Shown here one piece after another: positions 44,774 to 54,503 of a stretch of 64,000 bases of DNA. Every line of letters starts with the position of its first letter. The stretch's first letter is position 1. This stretch comes from Serinibacter arcticus (GTDB taxonomy: Bacteria > Actinomycetota > Actinomycetes > Actinomycetales > Beutenbergiaceae), in NCBI RefSeq assembly GCF_003121705.1, contig NZ_PYHR01000002.1, positions 1,550,001 through 1,614,000 on the forward strand. The letters run 5' to 3'. Under the pieces are notes generated by a model. That model saw only the letters and a program-made list of their open reading frames with translations. It had not been told where the DNA came from and ran no database searches. Both the position numbers and the translations under genes were made by a program.

Positions 44774-44845
44774 GGCGGCTCGGGCGACGGCGCCCGGCCG
44801 GGGTCGATCGGCGGCACCACCCCGCACACCGTCCGGTCCGGGCGC

Positions 44846-44893
44846 ACGACGACGGCGGGGGTGCAGCTCGCGCTGCACCCCCGCCGTCGTCGT
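44846..44893. terminator. Bidirectional terminator
   Basis: A perfect 21-base-pair stem (44846-44866 with 44873-44893) with a six-base loop lies between the convergent response-regulator gene (ends 44773) and the repeat-protein gene (ends 44909). It should stop transcription from both sides. Confidence 0.85.
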
Positions 44894-44908
44894 CCGGACG
44901 GGTCGCCG

Positions 44909-45406
44909 TCAGTCCACCGAGGGCGGGCTGACCGGGCTGACCGGGGAAGCGGGCGTCACGGGCGAGACCGGGCTCGGCGGCGTCACCGGGCTGACGGGCG
45001 ACGCCGGCGTCACGGGGCTGACCGGACTGGCCGGGCTCACGGCCGTGACCGTCGTCGTCGTGCTGTCGTCGCCCGTCCAGGCGGGGTTCGAGGCGCTCGG
45101 CGCGGCGGGGGCAGGCGTGACGGCCGGGGCGGGCGCGGCGGGCGCGTCCGTCCTCGGGGCGGCGGGAGCGGGCTGGGTCGGCGCCGGGGTGGTGGGCGCC
45201 GACGTCGCGCTCGGCTGCTCGGTCGCGCTGGGGACGCTCGGGGTGGTGGGCGACGGCGTCGCTGAGCCGGCGGCCGGGGCCGCGGGCACGGTCAGCGACG
45301 GCGAGTCGGTGACCGTGGGCGTGTCGGCGACGGCGACGGCAGCGCTCCCGCCCGCGAGGCCGAGCGCGCCGAGAGCTGCGGTGACGATCCAGGTCCTGCG
45401 ATTCAT
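44909..45406 (-). CDS. Secreted Pro/Ser/Thr/Ala-rich low-complexity protein
   Basis: A 165-residue exported protein. NRRTWIVTAALGALGLAGGS plus AAVAVA is a Sec signal peptide with predicted cleavage after A27. The mature part is low-complexity Pro/Ser/Thr/Ala, ending in four nine-residue repeats (PASPVSPVT). It has no anchor motif and no recognisable domain; such proteins are often wall-associated and O-glycosylated, which is inference. Its ATG overlaps the stop of the phosphotransferase gene by four bases, so the two are coupled and probably share the response regulator. Confidence 0.7.
   Translation of the reverse strand: MNRRTWIVTAALGALGLAGGSAAVAVADTPTVTDSPSLTVPAAPAAGSATPSPTTPSVPSATEQPSATSAPTTPAPTQPAPAAPRTDAPAAPAPAVTPAPAAPSASNPAWTGDDSTTTTVTAVSPASPVSPVTPASPVSPVTPPSPVSPVTPASPVSPVSPPSVD
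44927..45034 (-). repeat. Four tandem 27-bp coding repeats
   Basis: Residues 125-160 of the secreted protein are PASPVSPVT, PASPVSPVT, PPSPVSPVT and PASPVSPVS, each encoded by 27 bases with silent differences. The repeats could slip and vary in number between strains. Confidence 0.8.
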
Positions 45407-46674
45407 GACATCTCCTTGGTGGTGATGGTGGTGGGGTTCCCCGAGGCGACGCTGCGGGGCAGCGGCACGGTCGGGAGGGACGCACGGGCGCACCAGGCAC
45501 CCGCGAGATCGAGGAGCGCGGTCACGCGCTCTGGGGCGACCACGCCGACGAGGGCGAGGACGACGGCGGCCGTGCGCGCCGCGAGGGCGGCGGCGTCGCC
45601 GGCGTCGGTGCGGCGGGCCTGCGCCCACCACCGCTCGACGGCGGTGCGCGCGCGCTGCGCGGCGACGTCGGCGGCGGCCGAGCCGTCGGTCGACGTCGCC
45701 GCGACGCTCGCGTGGGCGAACAGGCAGGCGAGGTCGTCGACCCGGTGGCCCCCGCCCACGCGGTCGACGTCGAGGACGCCCGCGAGCTCGGCCGTCGGGC
45801 CGGGACGGACCACGAGGTTGGCCGCGTGCAGGTCGCCGTGCGTCGGGACGACGGGCCAGCGCCGTGCCGTGCGCGCGATCCGGGCCACGACGGCGTCGGC
45901 CAGCCGGCGCAGCCGCACGGCGACGTCGCCGTCGAGCACCCCGGTGAGGGCCAGGAGCTGGGCCGGGAGGTCCTGGGCGAAGGAGGTGGTCGACCCGAGG
46001 CTCGCGCACGCGGGGTCCATCCGGTCCAGGAGGGCGACGATCTCGTCGAGGTCGGGCGCCCGGCGTCCGTCGGCGATCGCCTCGGCGAGCGTCGCGCCCG
46101 GGACCTCGGCCAGCACCAGCACCCCGGGGGCGGGGCGAGCGGTGACCCGGGGCGAGCCGAGCGCCGCCGTCCCGACGTGCTGACGCACGAGCCGGTCGGC
46201 CACCGCGGGGCGGACGACCTTGAGGTAGCCCGTGACGCCGTCGACCCCCGTGGCGCGCACGACGGCGCGGCGCAGCGGGCGGTAGGTGACGACCTCGAGC
46301 CCGGTCGTGCCCGGCAGCCACGCGGCCACCGCGGCCACGTCGCACGCCGCCGCGAGGCCCGGCAGCGCCGGGTCGCCCGGGTGACGCCAGACGGCGACGT
46401 CCAGCTCGCCGTCCTGCAGCAGCGCGACCCCGCCGGCCGCCAGCGCGAGGGGCGCGGTCGAGGCGACGAGGTAGTCCGAGACCGCCCCGGACGCGTCGTA
46501 GGTGACGTCGTAGCCGACGCTCGTGCCGTCGGTGCGGTGCTGCACGCGGTCGACGCGGACGGCGAGCTCCACCTCGGGGGTCAGCCCGATCGCGGCGCGC
46601 ACCAGGTCCTCCGCGCCGGGGCCGCACAGCAGGCCGGCGGCCGGCGCCGTGGTGGTGCGGGCTGTCCTCGTCAT
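45403..46674 (-). CDS. Phosphotransferase of the APH/choline-kinase family
   Basis: A 423-residue kinase-like protein. The catalytic motif THGDLHAANLVV and the metal-binding LDVDRVGGGHRVDDLACLFA are APH-family signatures; the N-terminal half (VGYDVTYDASG, ATGVDGVTGYLKVVRP) is a degenerate ATP-binding lobe. The family includes aminoglycoside, homoserine and maltose kinases; substrate cannot be told here, and there is no evidence it gives drug resistance. ATG 46674 is used because a -10-like TGACAT ends seven bases before it; ATG 46683 is the alternative. It is coupled to the secreted repeat protein by a four-base overlap. Confidence 0.75.
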   Translation of the reverse strand: MTRTARTTTAPAAGLLCGPGAEDLVRAAIGLTPEVELAVRVDRVQHRTDGTSVGYDVTYDASGAVSDYLVASTAPLALAAGGVALLQDGELDVAVWRHPGDPALPGLAAACDVAAVAAWLPGTTGLEVVTYRPLRRAVVRATGVDGVTGYLKVVRPAVADRLVRQHVGTAALGSPRVTARPAPGVLVLAEVPGATLAEAIADGRRAPDLDEIVALLDRMDPACASLGSTTSFAQDLPAQLLALTGVLDGDVAVRLRRLADAVVARIARTARRWPVVPTHGDLHAANLVVRPGPTAELAGVLDVDRVGGGHRVDDLACLFAHASVAATSTDGSAAADVAAQRARTAVERWWAQARRTDAGDAAALAARTAAVVLALVGVVAPERVTALLDLAGAWCARASLPTVPLPRSVASGNPTTITTKEMS

Positions 46675-46681
46675 GGCACCC

Positions 46682-46725
46682 ATGTCACCCGGTGGGTGTG
46701 AGACACCCGTGAGGGGTCGATGAGA
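46682..46725 (-). promoter_or_regulatory. Phosphotransferase promoter with three 11-bp-spaced CTCA repeats
   Basis: On the minus strand TCTCATC (46719-46725), CCTCACG (46708-46714) and TCTCACA (46697-46703) start exactly 11 bases apart. The last ends nine bases before a -10-like TGACAT (46682-46687), the same offset as in the two-component promoter at 42128-42160. This suggests direct control by the neighbouring OmpR-type regulator. The region also carries inverted repeats (ATGAGAG/CTCTCAT at 46720-46735). Confidence 0.6.
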
Positions 46726-46755
46726 GGTCTCTCATGCTGCCTAGACTCGGGGGCG

Positions 46756-47775
46756 ATGCGAGACCTCGCGGCACTCCCCAAGGCCCACCTGCACCTGCAC
46801 TTCACCGGCTCGATGCGCCCGGCCACGCTGGCGGAGCTGGCGGCCGAGCAGGGCCGGCGTGTGCCGGCGGCGCTGCTCGACGGCGTCGCGGACGTCCCGG
46901 CGGACGTGCGCGGCTGGTTCCGGTTCCAGCGCTTGTACGAGGCGGCCAGGGCCGTGGTCCGCACCGAGGGCGCGATGCGCCGGGTGCTGCGCGAGGCCGT
47001 CGAGGACGACGCCGCCGAGGGCTCGCGCCGGCTGGAGATCCAGGTCGATCCGACGTCGTACGCCCCGCACGTGGGCGGCCTCGTGCCGGCCCTGGAGATC
47101 GTGCTCGACGAGGCGCGGCTCGCGCAGGAGGCGACCGGTGTCTCGGTCGGGGTCGTCGTGGCCTCCTCCCGGATGCGGCACCCCTTCGAGGCGCGCACGC
47201 TGGCCCGGCTCGCGGCGCGCTACGCCGGCGACGGTCCCGGCGAGGTGGTGGCCTTCGGCCTGTCCAACGACGAGCGCCGCGGCGAGACGGCCGACTTCGC
47301 GCCCGCGTTCGCGATCGCGGCGAGAGCCGGGCTGCCCGGGGTGCCGCACGGGGGCGAGCTGCTGGGCCCCGACCACGTGCGCGACGTCGTGGAGCACCTC
47401 CATCCCCGGCGCCTCGGGCACGGCGTGCGTGCGGCCGAGGACCCCGCGCTGCTGGCCGAGCTGGCCGAGGCCGGGATCGCGTGCGAGGTCTGCCCGGCGT
47501 CCAACGTCTCGCTCGGGGTCTTCCGGGAGTCGCGGCACGTCCCGCTCACCGCGCTGCTGGAGGCCGGGGTGCCCGTCGCGCTCGGCGCCGACGACCCCCT
47601 GCTGTTCGGCACCCGCCTGCTGGCCCAGTACGCCGCCGCGCGCGCCGTGCACGAGCTCGACGACGACGCCCTCGCCACGCTCGCGCGCGACTCGATCGGT
47701 GCCAGCCTCGCCCCCGAGCGCGACCGCCGGACGTGGCTGGCCGAGGTCGACGCGTGGCAGGCCGCCCGCGACTGA
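46756..47775 (+). CDS. add: Adenosine deaminase
   Basis: Adenosine deaminase converts adenosine to inosine using one zinc ion in the cytoplasm. The 339-residue protein has the zinc histidines in PKAHLHLHFTGSMRP, then the family PHGGELLGPDH, RRLGHGVRAAEDPALL and VPVALGADDPLLFGT, which carry the remaining zinc ligand and the catalytic Glu/Asp. EVCPASNVSLGV is also typical. The N-terminal HLHLHFTG replaces the more common HxHLDG, so substrate preference may differ (a related adenine or aminodeoxyfutalosine activity is possible). ATG 46756 follows a -10-like TAGACT by eight bases, so it is probably leaderless. Confidence 0.85.
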   Translation: MRDLAALPKAHLHLHFTGSMRPATLAELAAEQGRRVPAALLDGVADVPADVRGWFRFQRLYEAARAVVRTEGAMRRVLREAVEDDAAEGSRRLEIQVDPTSYAPHVGGLVPALEIVLDEARLAQEATGVSVGVVVASSRMRHPFEARTLARLAARYAGDGPGEVVAFGLSNDERRGETADFAPAFAIAARAGLPGVPHGGELLGPDHVRDVVEHLHPRRLGHGVRAAEDPALLAELAEAGIACEVCPASNVSLGVFRESRHVPLTALLEAGVPVALGADDPLLFGTRLLAQYAAARAVHELDDDALATLARDSIGASLAPERDRRTWLAEVDAWQAARD

Positions 47776-47794
47776 CCTCGGTCGCGAGGGTCCG

Positions 47795-50610
47795 CTACTG
47801 CGCGAGTCGCCGCACCAGCGGCAGCCGGCTCGGGGCCGTCAGCCACGCCCCGGCGACCGCGAGCACCGGGACCACGACGGCGATGCCCGCGACCCACAGC
47901 CACGGCACCGTCACGGGAACCTGGACGCCGTACGCGAGCGCCCGCCCGGCGGCCCACCCGTAGGGATCCGTCAGGGTCCACCGCGCGAGGATCCACCCCA
48001 GCAGCAGCCCGAGAACGACGCCCAGGCCGACGCCGGTGACGGCGATCACCGCCGCCTGCGCGCCCGCGACGCTGCGCCGCACGCGTGCGGGCGCCCCGAC
48101 GGCGGCGAGCGTCGCGAGGTCGGCGCGCGTCTCCGCCGCCGCCAGCCCGACGCTGAGCCAGGTGGCGCCGAGCGTCACCACGGCGGCGACGGCGACCAGG
48201 AGGAGCAGGAGGATCTGCGACCGGCCGCGGTACGGCTCCTGCACCTCGAGGCTCCCGGCGCCCGCGGAGCCGGTGACCCGATCGGCCCAGCCGCGGTCGT
48301 AGGGCGCGTCGACACGCACGACGCCACCCGCCACCACCGCGGTGAGCTCGGGCGCCGTCGCCACGAGGGAGGTCGGCACGATCGCCTCGTGCAGGGGGTC
48401 GAAGTCCTGGACGTGCGCAGGCCCGACGAGCACGACCTCGGTGGGCAACGCCTGGGGATCCTCGGGATCGGAGATCTGCACGCTCACGTGCGCCGTTCCG
48501 TCGTCCCAGACCAGGCCCTCGTGCCCCACGACGATCCGGCCCTCGGCCAGCGCCTCGGCGGCCGCCCGGCCCTCGTCGCCGAGCCCGAACTGCGCCAGGG
48601 CGGTGCCGTCGTCCACGATCACCGAGGTCGCGCCCGGCGCCCACCACGTCGACGTCGTCCCCGGGCCACCCTGGCAGCGCGGGTCGTCCATCAGCGCCTC
48701 CCACTCCGCCTGCGTGGTCGTCTCGTCCGCCGGGCACGCCCGGTCCGGCCGGAGCTCGGCGGTCGCCCACGGCGGGACCCTCTCGACGGCGCCGACGACG
48801 CCGAGGACGTGGACCGTCGCGCTGCCGGCGACGGGAACCACCTGCTCCACGCGGTCGACGGCGGCGGCCATCACCGCCTCCGCCTCGGCCGGGTCGACCT
48901 GCGCCCCCTCGTCCGCGGGGAGGAAGGGCATCCGGACGATCGCCGTGCCGACCCCCACCGCGGGGCGCCAGGCCGCCTCCTGCACCGCCTCCTCCGTCGA
49001 CACGTAGCTGCCGGCCGCCACGAGCGCCGCCGTCGCCGCGAGCACCGAGGCGACGGCCGGCGTCGTGCGCGAGCGCTGCCGGACGGCGTCGCGCACCGCG
49101 AACCGGCCCGCCACCCCGAGCCTCGGCGCGAGCCGGGCGACGAGCGAGACGATGCCGCCGGCGGCGAGCACGACGCCGAGCTCGAGCACGACGATCCCGC
49201 TCACCAGCAGCCCGGTCGAGCGGATCGCCGTCCCGACCGCCGCGCCGGCCAGGCCGAGGACCGCGAGCGCGATCCCGATCCAGGGGGTCCGGCGTCGGGG
49301 CGAGGCGTCGGCGCGACGGCCGGCGAGCGCCGCCGGGACGTCCAGCCGGGCGGCCGAGCGCGCCGGCATCCAGGAGGAGAGCGCGGCGAGCGCGACGGCG
49401 AACACCACGGCCGCGGGCGGGAGCCACCAGGGCACGAGGAACGCCTGGAGGGGGTACGGGTCGTCGCGACGGGCGAACCAGACCACCGTGATCGCGGCGA
49501 TCCCGACCAGCACGCCGACGACACCGGCCACGAGCCCCGCGACGATTCCCGTGGACAGCACGATCCGCCGCGTGTCGCGGGGGCTGCCACCGGCCGCCCC
49601 CACGAGCGCGAGCGTGCGGGTCGACCGTCGGGCCCCGACGGCGAACGCCGGGCCGACGAGCAGGACCGCCTCGATACCCACGATGGCCGCCACGGCCGCC
49701 CCGATCCCGATGGTGGACGCCGCGACGGTGGTGGGTGGCCCGAACCGCTCGCGAAACGCTGCGTCGCCGTCGGCGGGCGGGTTCGTCGCGACGTCGCGGC
49801 TGGTCACCTCGGCACCGAGACCGTTCAGCGCGACCACGTCGTCCCAGGTCACGGGGTTCTCCCCCAGCACGAACCAGCCCGACGGCGCGAGGTGCGGGGC
49901 CCCGGGGAGCGTCAGCAGCTGGGCGTAGGGCCGGCGGCCCTCGGCGAGGACGCCGACCACCTGGAGGTCGTCGGCACCGACGGCGAGCGTGTCGCCGACA
50001 CCGAGGCCGAGGCGGTCGGCCACGTGGGGCGAGATCGCCGCCTCGCCGTCCGCACCGGGCAGCCGTCCCTCGGCCGCGGCGTAGATCTCGCCGATCGCCG
50101 CCGGCTCGAGCGCCTCGACCACCTGGAAGGAGAGCGTCCGATCGTTCGCCTCGAGCGTGGCCGATCCGGTCCAGGCGGGGGCGACGTCGGCCGGCGCCAC
50201 TCCCAGGGCCTCCCGGATCGCCTCGGTCGTGGGGGCGTGGTCCCGAGCCCCTCCGACCCCAGCCCCGAGCCGTCCGGCATCTGGTAGACCGTGCAGCCCC
50301 CGCAGCCGGAGTCGCGGACGAACGCCTGCGCCGTCGGACCGAGGACCAGCTCCGCCCGCGTCAGCGGAGTCCCGCGCTCGGAGAACCCGAAGCTCACGAG
50401 GAACACCACGGCCGCGACCGGGAGCCCGATCATCGCGAGCACGATCGTGGACCGTCCCCGGTGGCGCCGGGCGTCGCGCGCGGCCAGCCGCAGCGCCGCT
50501 CGCCACCGCGCCAGCCAGGGACCGAGGCCGCGGCGAGCTCCGCCCCGATGGGTGCCGGGCGCGTCGGGGTCCTCGGGCGGCGCTGTCGGCCGGGTCGCCG
50601 TCGTCGTCAT
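47795..50610 (-). CDS. FtsX-type ABC transporter permease, frameshifted by one missing base
   Basis: A roughly 938-residue MacB/FtsX-like permease with two FtsX domains. The N-terminus (MTTTATRPTAPPEDPDAPGT, helix STIVLAMIGLPVAAVVFLVS, to MPDGSGLGSEG) and the rest (RDHAPTTEAIREALGVAPAD to RLPLVRRLAQ) are in different frames. They join if the C-run at 50248-50251 had five bases; the span is one short of a multiple of three. Probably a sequence error, though a true break cannot be excluded. About eight to ten membrane helices are seen. It lies 12 bases after the ATPase gene, under PadR control, and probably exports lipid, peptide or drug substrates. Confidence 0.8.
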
Positions 50611-50622
50611 GGTCCCGCCCCG

Positions 50623-51416
<794 letters not shown>

Positions 51417-51420
<4 letters not shown>

Positions 51421-52064
51421 GGTCGCTCCCCCGCCGTCGGGGCAGCGCCGGAGCGGCGGGCCGAGCGGGACGCGAGCTCGGCCTCGGGGCCGGCTCCGCC
51501 GTCGTCGTCCTCCTCCGCCGCGGGCGGGGGCGGGGTGAAGCGCCCGACCGACGCCTCGACGTGGTCGAGCCAGCGGACCTCGGCCTCGGCGGCGAAGACG
51601 AGGTTGTCGAGCACGAGGGTCCAGGCGAGATCCTCGCGCGTGCTCGGGTCCTGGGGCTGACGCGCCTTGAGCCGGGTGTAGTCCCGCAGCGCCCGCATCG
51701 ACTCGATCCGCTGCGTGTGGACGACGGCGGGGACGTCGACGTCGGGGGACGCGGCCGCGAGCGCGAGCTTGATGACGAGCTCGTCGCGTCCCGGCACCGA
51801 CCGGTCGACCGGACGGGTCCACCAGACCTCGGCCTCGTCGTAGCCGGCGGGGGTGAGTCGGTACGGCTCCGCCTCCCCGGCCCCGTAGTCGAGGGGCACG
51901 AGCTCGACGACGCCGTCGCGGACCAGCCGCTGGATCGTGGTGTAGACCTGCCCGATGTTGAGGGGCCAGGTGCCACCCGTGCGGGCGTCGAACTCCTTGC
52001 GCAGCTCGTACACGCCCATGGGTCGTTCGGCGAGCAGAGCTACCAGGCCGTGGCGGACGGTCAT
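51417..52064 (-). CDS. PadR-family transcriptional regulator
   Basis: A 215-residue repressor-type protein. The winged helix-turn-helix (MTVRHGLVALLAERPMGVYE, WPLNIGQVYTTIQRLVRDGV, YRLTPAGYDEAEVWW) is followed by a helical dimerisation domain (ESMRALRDYTRLKARQP, LVLDNLVFAAEAEVRWLDHV) and a Pro/Ala/acidic tail of 40 residues. PadR proteins bind inverted repeats and respond to phenolics or drugs. A perfect inverted repeat 12 bases upstream (52077-52108) is the probable operator, so it should repress itself and the ABC genes it is coupled to. Confidence 0.9.
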
Positions 52065-52076
52065 CGTCGACTCCTA

Positions 52077-52108
52077 GTTTCCGGGTAACCCGAAGGTTAC
52101 CCGGAAAC
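52077..52108. promoter_or_regulatory. PadR operator: perfect 14-bp inverted repeat
   Basis: GTTTCCGGGTAACC (52077-52090) and its exact reverse complement (52095-52108) flank a four-base centre. The element lies just upstream of the AGGAG site of padR and downstream of murB, exactly where autoregulatory PadR operators are found. Its centre, GTAAC-N-GTTAC-like, resembles the ATGT/ACAT-class sites only loosely. Confidence 0.7.
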
Positions 52109-52138
52109 CGGCGGACCGCAAGGGCCGATCGACGTGTG

Positions 52139-53230
52139 TCAGAGCGAGACGCCCACGAGCACCGGTTCGGGCTCGAGCACGACGCCGAACGCGGACCTCA
52201 CGCCGTCGCGCACCTCGCGGGCCAGCGACAGGAGGTCCTCCGCGCGGGCGTCCCCGCGGTTGGTGAGCGCGAGGGAGTGCTTGGTGGACAGCGACGCGGC
52301 ACCCGGCAGGCCGTGGCCACGCTCGAAGCCGGCGTGCGAGATCAGCCAGGCGGCCGAGGACTTCACGGTGCCCGCATCGTCGCCGAGCGGGAACCGCGGC
52401 GCGTCCTGCGGCAGCGCCGCGGACTCGTCGGGCGTCAGCAGCGGGTTGGTGAAGAAGGACCCGGCGCTCCACGTGTCGTGGTCGGCGGCGTCCAGCACCA
52501 TGCCCTTGCCCCTGCGCAGCCCGAGGACGGTCTCGCGGACGAGGGCGGCGGGGACCCGCTCCCCCACCTCCACCCCGAGCGTGCGCGCGAGCTCGGCGTA
52601 GCGCACGGGCGCGGAGAGGGTCGCGTGCGGGATCTGCAGACCGACCTCGAGGACGACCCAGCGCGGCGTCGGACCCCAGGCACGGCCGTCGGCGTCACCC
52701 GCGAACGACCGCTTGAGCAGCGACGTGCGGTAGCCGAGACCCAGCTCGGAGCGGGCGAAGGTCTTGATGCGCCCGGTGCCGCGGTCCCACGTGCGCACGA
52801 ACGCCAGGACGTCGCCGACCTCCTGGCCGTAGGCGCCGACGTTCTGGACCGGCGTCGCGCCCACGCTGCCCGGGATGCCCGAGAGCGCCTCGATGCCGGA
52901 CCAGCCCTCCTCGACGGCGCGGGCCACGAGGTCGTCCCAGCCCTCGCCCGCGGGCACCACGACGTCGGCGCCGCTGCAGGCCGAGGACTCGCGCACCTCC
53001 AGGCCGCGGCGGACGTCACGCACGACGACGCCGTCGAACGCCTCGTCCGAGGCGAGCACGTTGGAGCCGCCACCCAGCACCAGGAGCGGCGTGCCGCTCT
53101 CGTCCGCCTCGGTCACGGCGGCGAGCAGCTCCGCCTCGCTGGTGGCCTCGCGGTAGTCACGAACGGTCCCGCCCACGCGGAGCGTGGTGAGGTCGGCGAG
53201 GGAGCGGGCGGCGGCGGGGCTGGCGGTCAC
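52139..53230 (-). CDS. murB: UDP-N-acetylenolpyruvoylglucosamine reductase MurB
   Basis: MurB reduces UDP-GlcNAc-enolpyruvate to UDP-MurNAc with NADPH and FAD, an early step of peptidoglycan synthesis. The 363-residue type I protein shows TTLRVGGTVRDYREATS, the FAD loop PLLVLGGGSNVLASDEAFDG, SGIEALSGIPGSVGATPVQN, VGAYGQEVGDVL, GYRTSLLKRS and the C-terminal SAGSFFTNPLLT with the catalytic serine, plus SSAAWLISHAGF. GTG 53230 has a TAGGCT hexamer six bases upstream, so it is probably leaderless. Confidence 0.95.
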   Translation of the reverse strand: MTASPAAARSLADLTTLRVGGTVRDYREATSEAELLAAVTEADESGTPLLVLGGGSNVLASDEAFDGVVVRDVRRGLEVRESSACSGADVVVPAGEGWDDLVARAVEEGWSGIEALSGIPGSVGATPVQNVGAYGQEVGDVLAFVRTWDRGTGRIKTFARSELGLGYRTSLLKRSFAGDADGRAWGPTPRWVVLEVGLQIPHATLSAPVRYAELARTLGVEVGERVPAALVRETVLGLRRGKGMVLDAADHDTWSAGSFFTNPLLTPDESAALPQDAPRFPLGDDAGTVKSSAAWLISHAGFERGHGLPGAASLSTKHSLALTNRGDARAEDLLSLAREVRDGVRSAFGVVLEPEPVLVGVSL

Positions 53231-53294
53231 GCCCCGAGCCTACGGGGCGTCGTGACGCCGGGCGGTGACCGCGCTCGGGCCCACCAGCCACGAT

Positions 53295-53329
53295 CGAATC
53301 GATTCGCGGCGCGACCTCTGCACTAGGGT
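53295..53329 (+). promoter_or_regulatory. Promoter and palindromic operator candidate of the LacI gene
   Basis: The perfect 12-base palindrome CGAATCGATTCG (53295-53306) overlaps the -35 position for a -10 TAGGGT (53324-53329) with a 17-base spacer. LacI-family regulators commonly bind palindromes with a central CG, so this may be its autoregulatory site. The centre here is TCGA. Confidence 0.45.
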
Positions 53330-53396
53330 GAGGCATCCAGCGGGGCCCCACGACGGGCCACCCCACCGTGGCCCGATCCCAGGCGAAGGAGTGCGT

Positions 53397-54452
53397 GTGA
53401 CGCGGAACGGACGAGCGACGCTCTCCGACGTCGCGCGCCTGGCAGGCGTCTCGGCCTCGACGGCGTCGCTGACCTTCTCCGGCTCGGGTCCCGTCTCCCT
53501 CGCCACCCGCGAGCGCGTGCTCGCCGCGGCCGCCGAGCTCGGCTACTCGGGCCCCGACCCGCTGGCGCGCTCCCTGCGCCGCGGCGAGAGCGGCGTCGTC
53601 GGCGTCATCACGAACGAGCTGGCCTCGAGCTTCCGGGACCCCGTCGCGCTGCGCACCCTCGACGGTCTGGCCGACGCGCTCGGCGCGCACGACCTCGGCA
53701 TGCTGCTCATCCGCGCGACCGACGAGGGCGAGGGCGCCGACCTCATCCGCCGCGCGGCCATGGACGCCGCGGTGTTCCTCCGCCCGCTGGGCCCCCACGA
53801 GGGCGTGGTCGAGCTCCTGCGGGGCCGCGGCATCGCCGTCGTGCTCCTCGAGTCGATCGCGGAGGGGGCGGCGTCGGTGAAGATCGCCGACGCGGACGGC
53901 ATGGCCGAGCTCGCCGCCCGCGTGCGCGATCTCGGGCACACACGCGTCGCCGTCGTCTCGCTGCCCTGGGCCCCTGGCGTCCCGCCGGGCCTGCGCGAGG
54001 ACACCGAGCCCGATCCCGACTCCTTCCCCTTCACGCTCGCGCGCCTCACGGGCATCCGTTCGGCCGGGGTCGTGCCGACGCAGATCTACGTCAGCGCCGG
54101 CTCGCTGGTCGAGGAGGGGTTCGAGGCCGCCAAGGTGCTGCTCGCCCAGCCCGAGCGCCCGACGGCGATCATGGCCTGCTCCGACCTGCTGGCCGCCGGC
54201 GTGCTGCTCGCAGCCAGGGAGCTGGGCCTCGCGGTGCCGGGCGACCTGTCGATCACCGGGTTCGACGGCGTGGACCTGCCGTGGCTGGCCCCCGACGTCA
54301 TCGACTCGGTCGAGCAGCCCGCCAGCCGCAAGGGCCAGCTGGGCGGCGAGGCCGCCGTCGCGATGATGGCGGGCGGCGAGCCGACGTCGATCGAGCTCGA
54401 GGTGTGGCAGCGGCCGGGGACGACGCTGGGCCCGGTGCCGCAGGAGGTCTGA
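53397..54452 (+). CDS. LacI-family transcriptional regulator
   Basis: A 351-residue regulator. The N-terminal helix-turn-helix ATLSDVARLAGVSASTASLT and hinge LARSLRRGESGVVGVI are followed by a periplasmic-binding-like ligand domain (VVLLESIAEGAASVKIADAD, MACSDLLAAGVLLAARELG, VPGDLSITGFDGVDLPWLAP). The hinge YSGPDPLARSLR fits the LacI minor-groove helix. It probably senses a sugar or metabolite; no transporter or catabolic genes adjoin it to tell which. GTG 53397 is chosen because AAGGAG lies five bases upstream. The next gene is convergent. Confidence 0.9.
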   Translation: MTRNGRATLSDVARLAGVSASTASLTFSGSGPVSLATRERVLAAAAELGYSGPDPLARSLRRGESGVVGVITNELASSFRDPVALRTLDGLADALGAHDLGMLLIRATDEGEGADLIRRAAMDAAVFLRPLGPHEGVVELLRGRGIAVVLLESIAEGAASVKIADADGMAELAARVRDLGHTRVAVVSLPWAPGVPPGLREDTEPDPDSFPFTLARLTGIRSAGVVPTQIYVSAGSLVEEGFEAAKVLLAQPERPTAIMACSDLLAAGVLLAARELGLAVPGDLSITGFDGVDLPWLAPDVIDSVEQPASRKGQLGGEAAVAMMAGGEPTSIELEVWQRPGTTLGPVPQEV

Positions 54453-54503
54453 CCTCCGGCCGTCAGGCGTGGGACGCCGTGAGGAGTGGTCGGGCCGGTG
54501 CGG

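Noticed and set aside
45403-46674. The phosphotransferase as an aminoglycoside-resistance gene
   Set aside because: Only the general HGDLHAAN and DVDRVG family motifs are present; nothing ties it to an antibiotic substrate.
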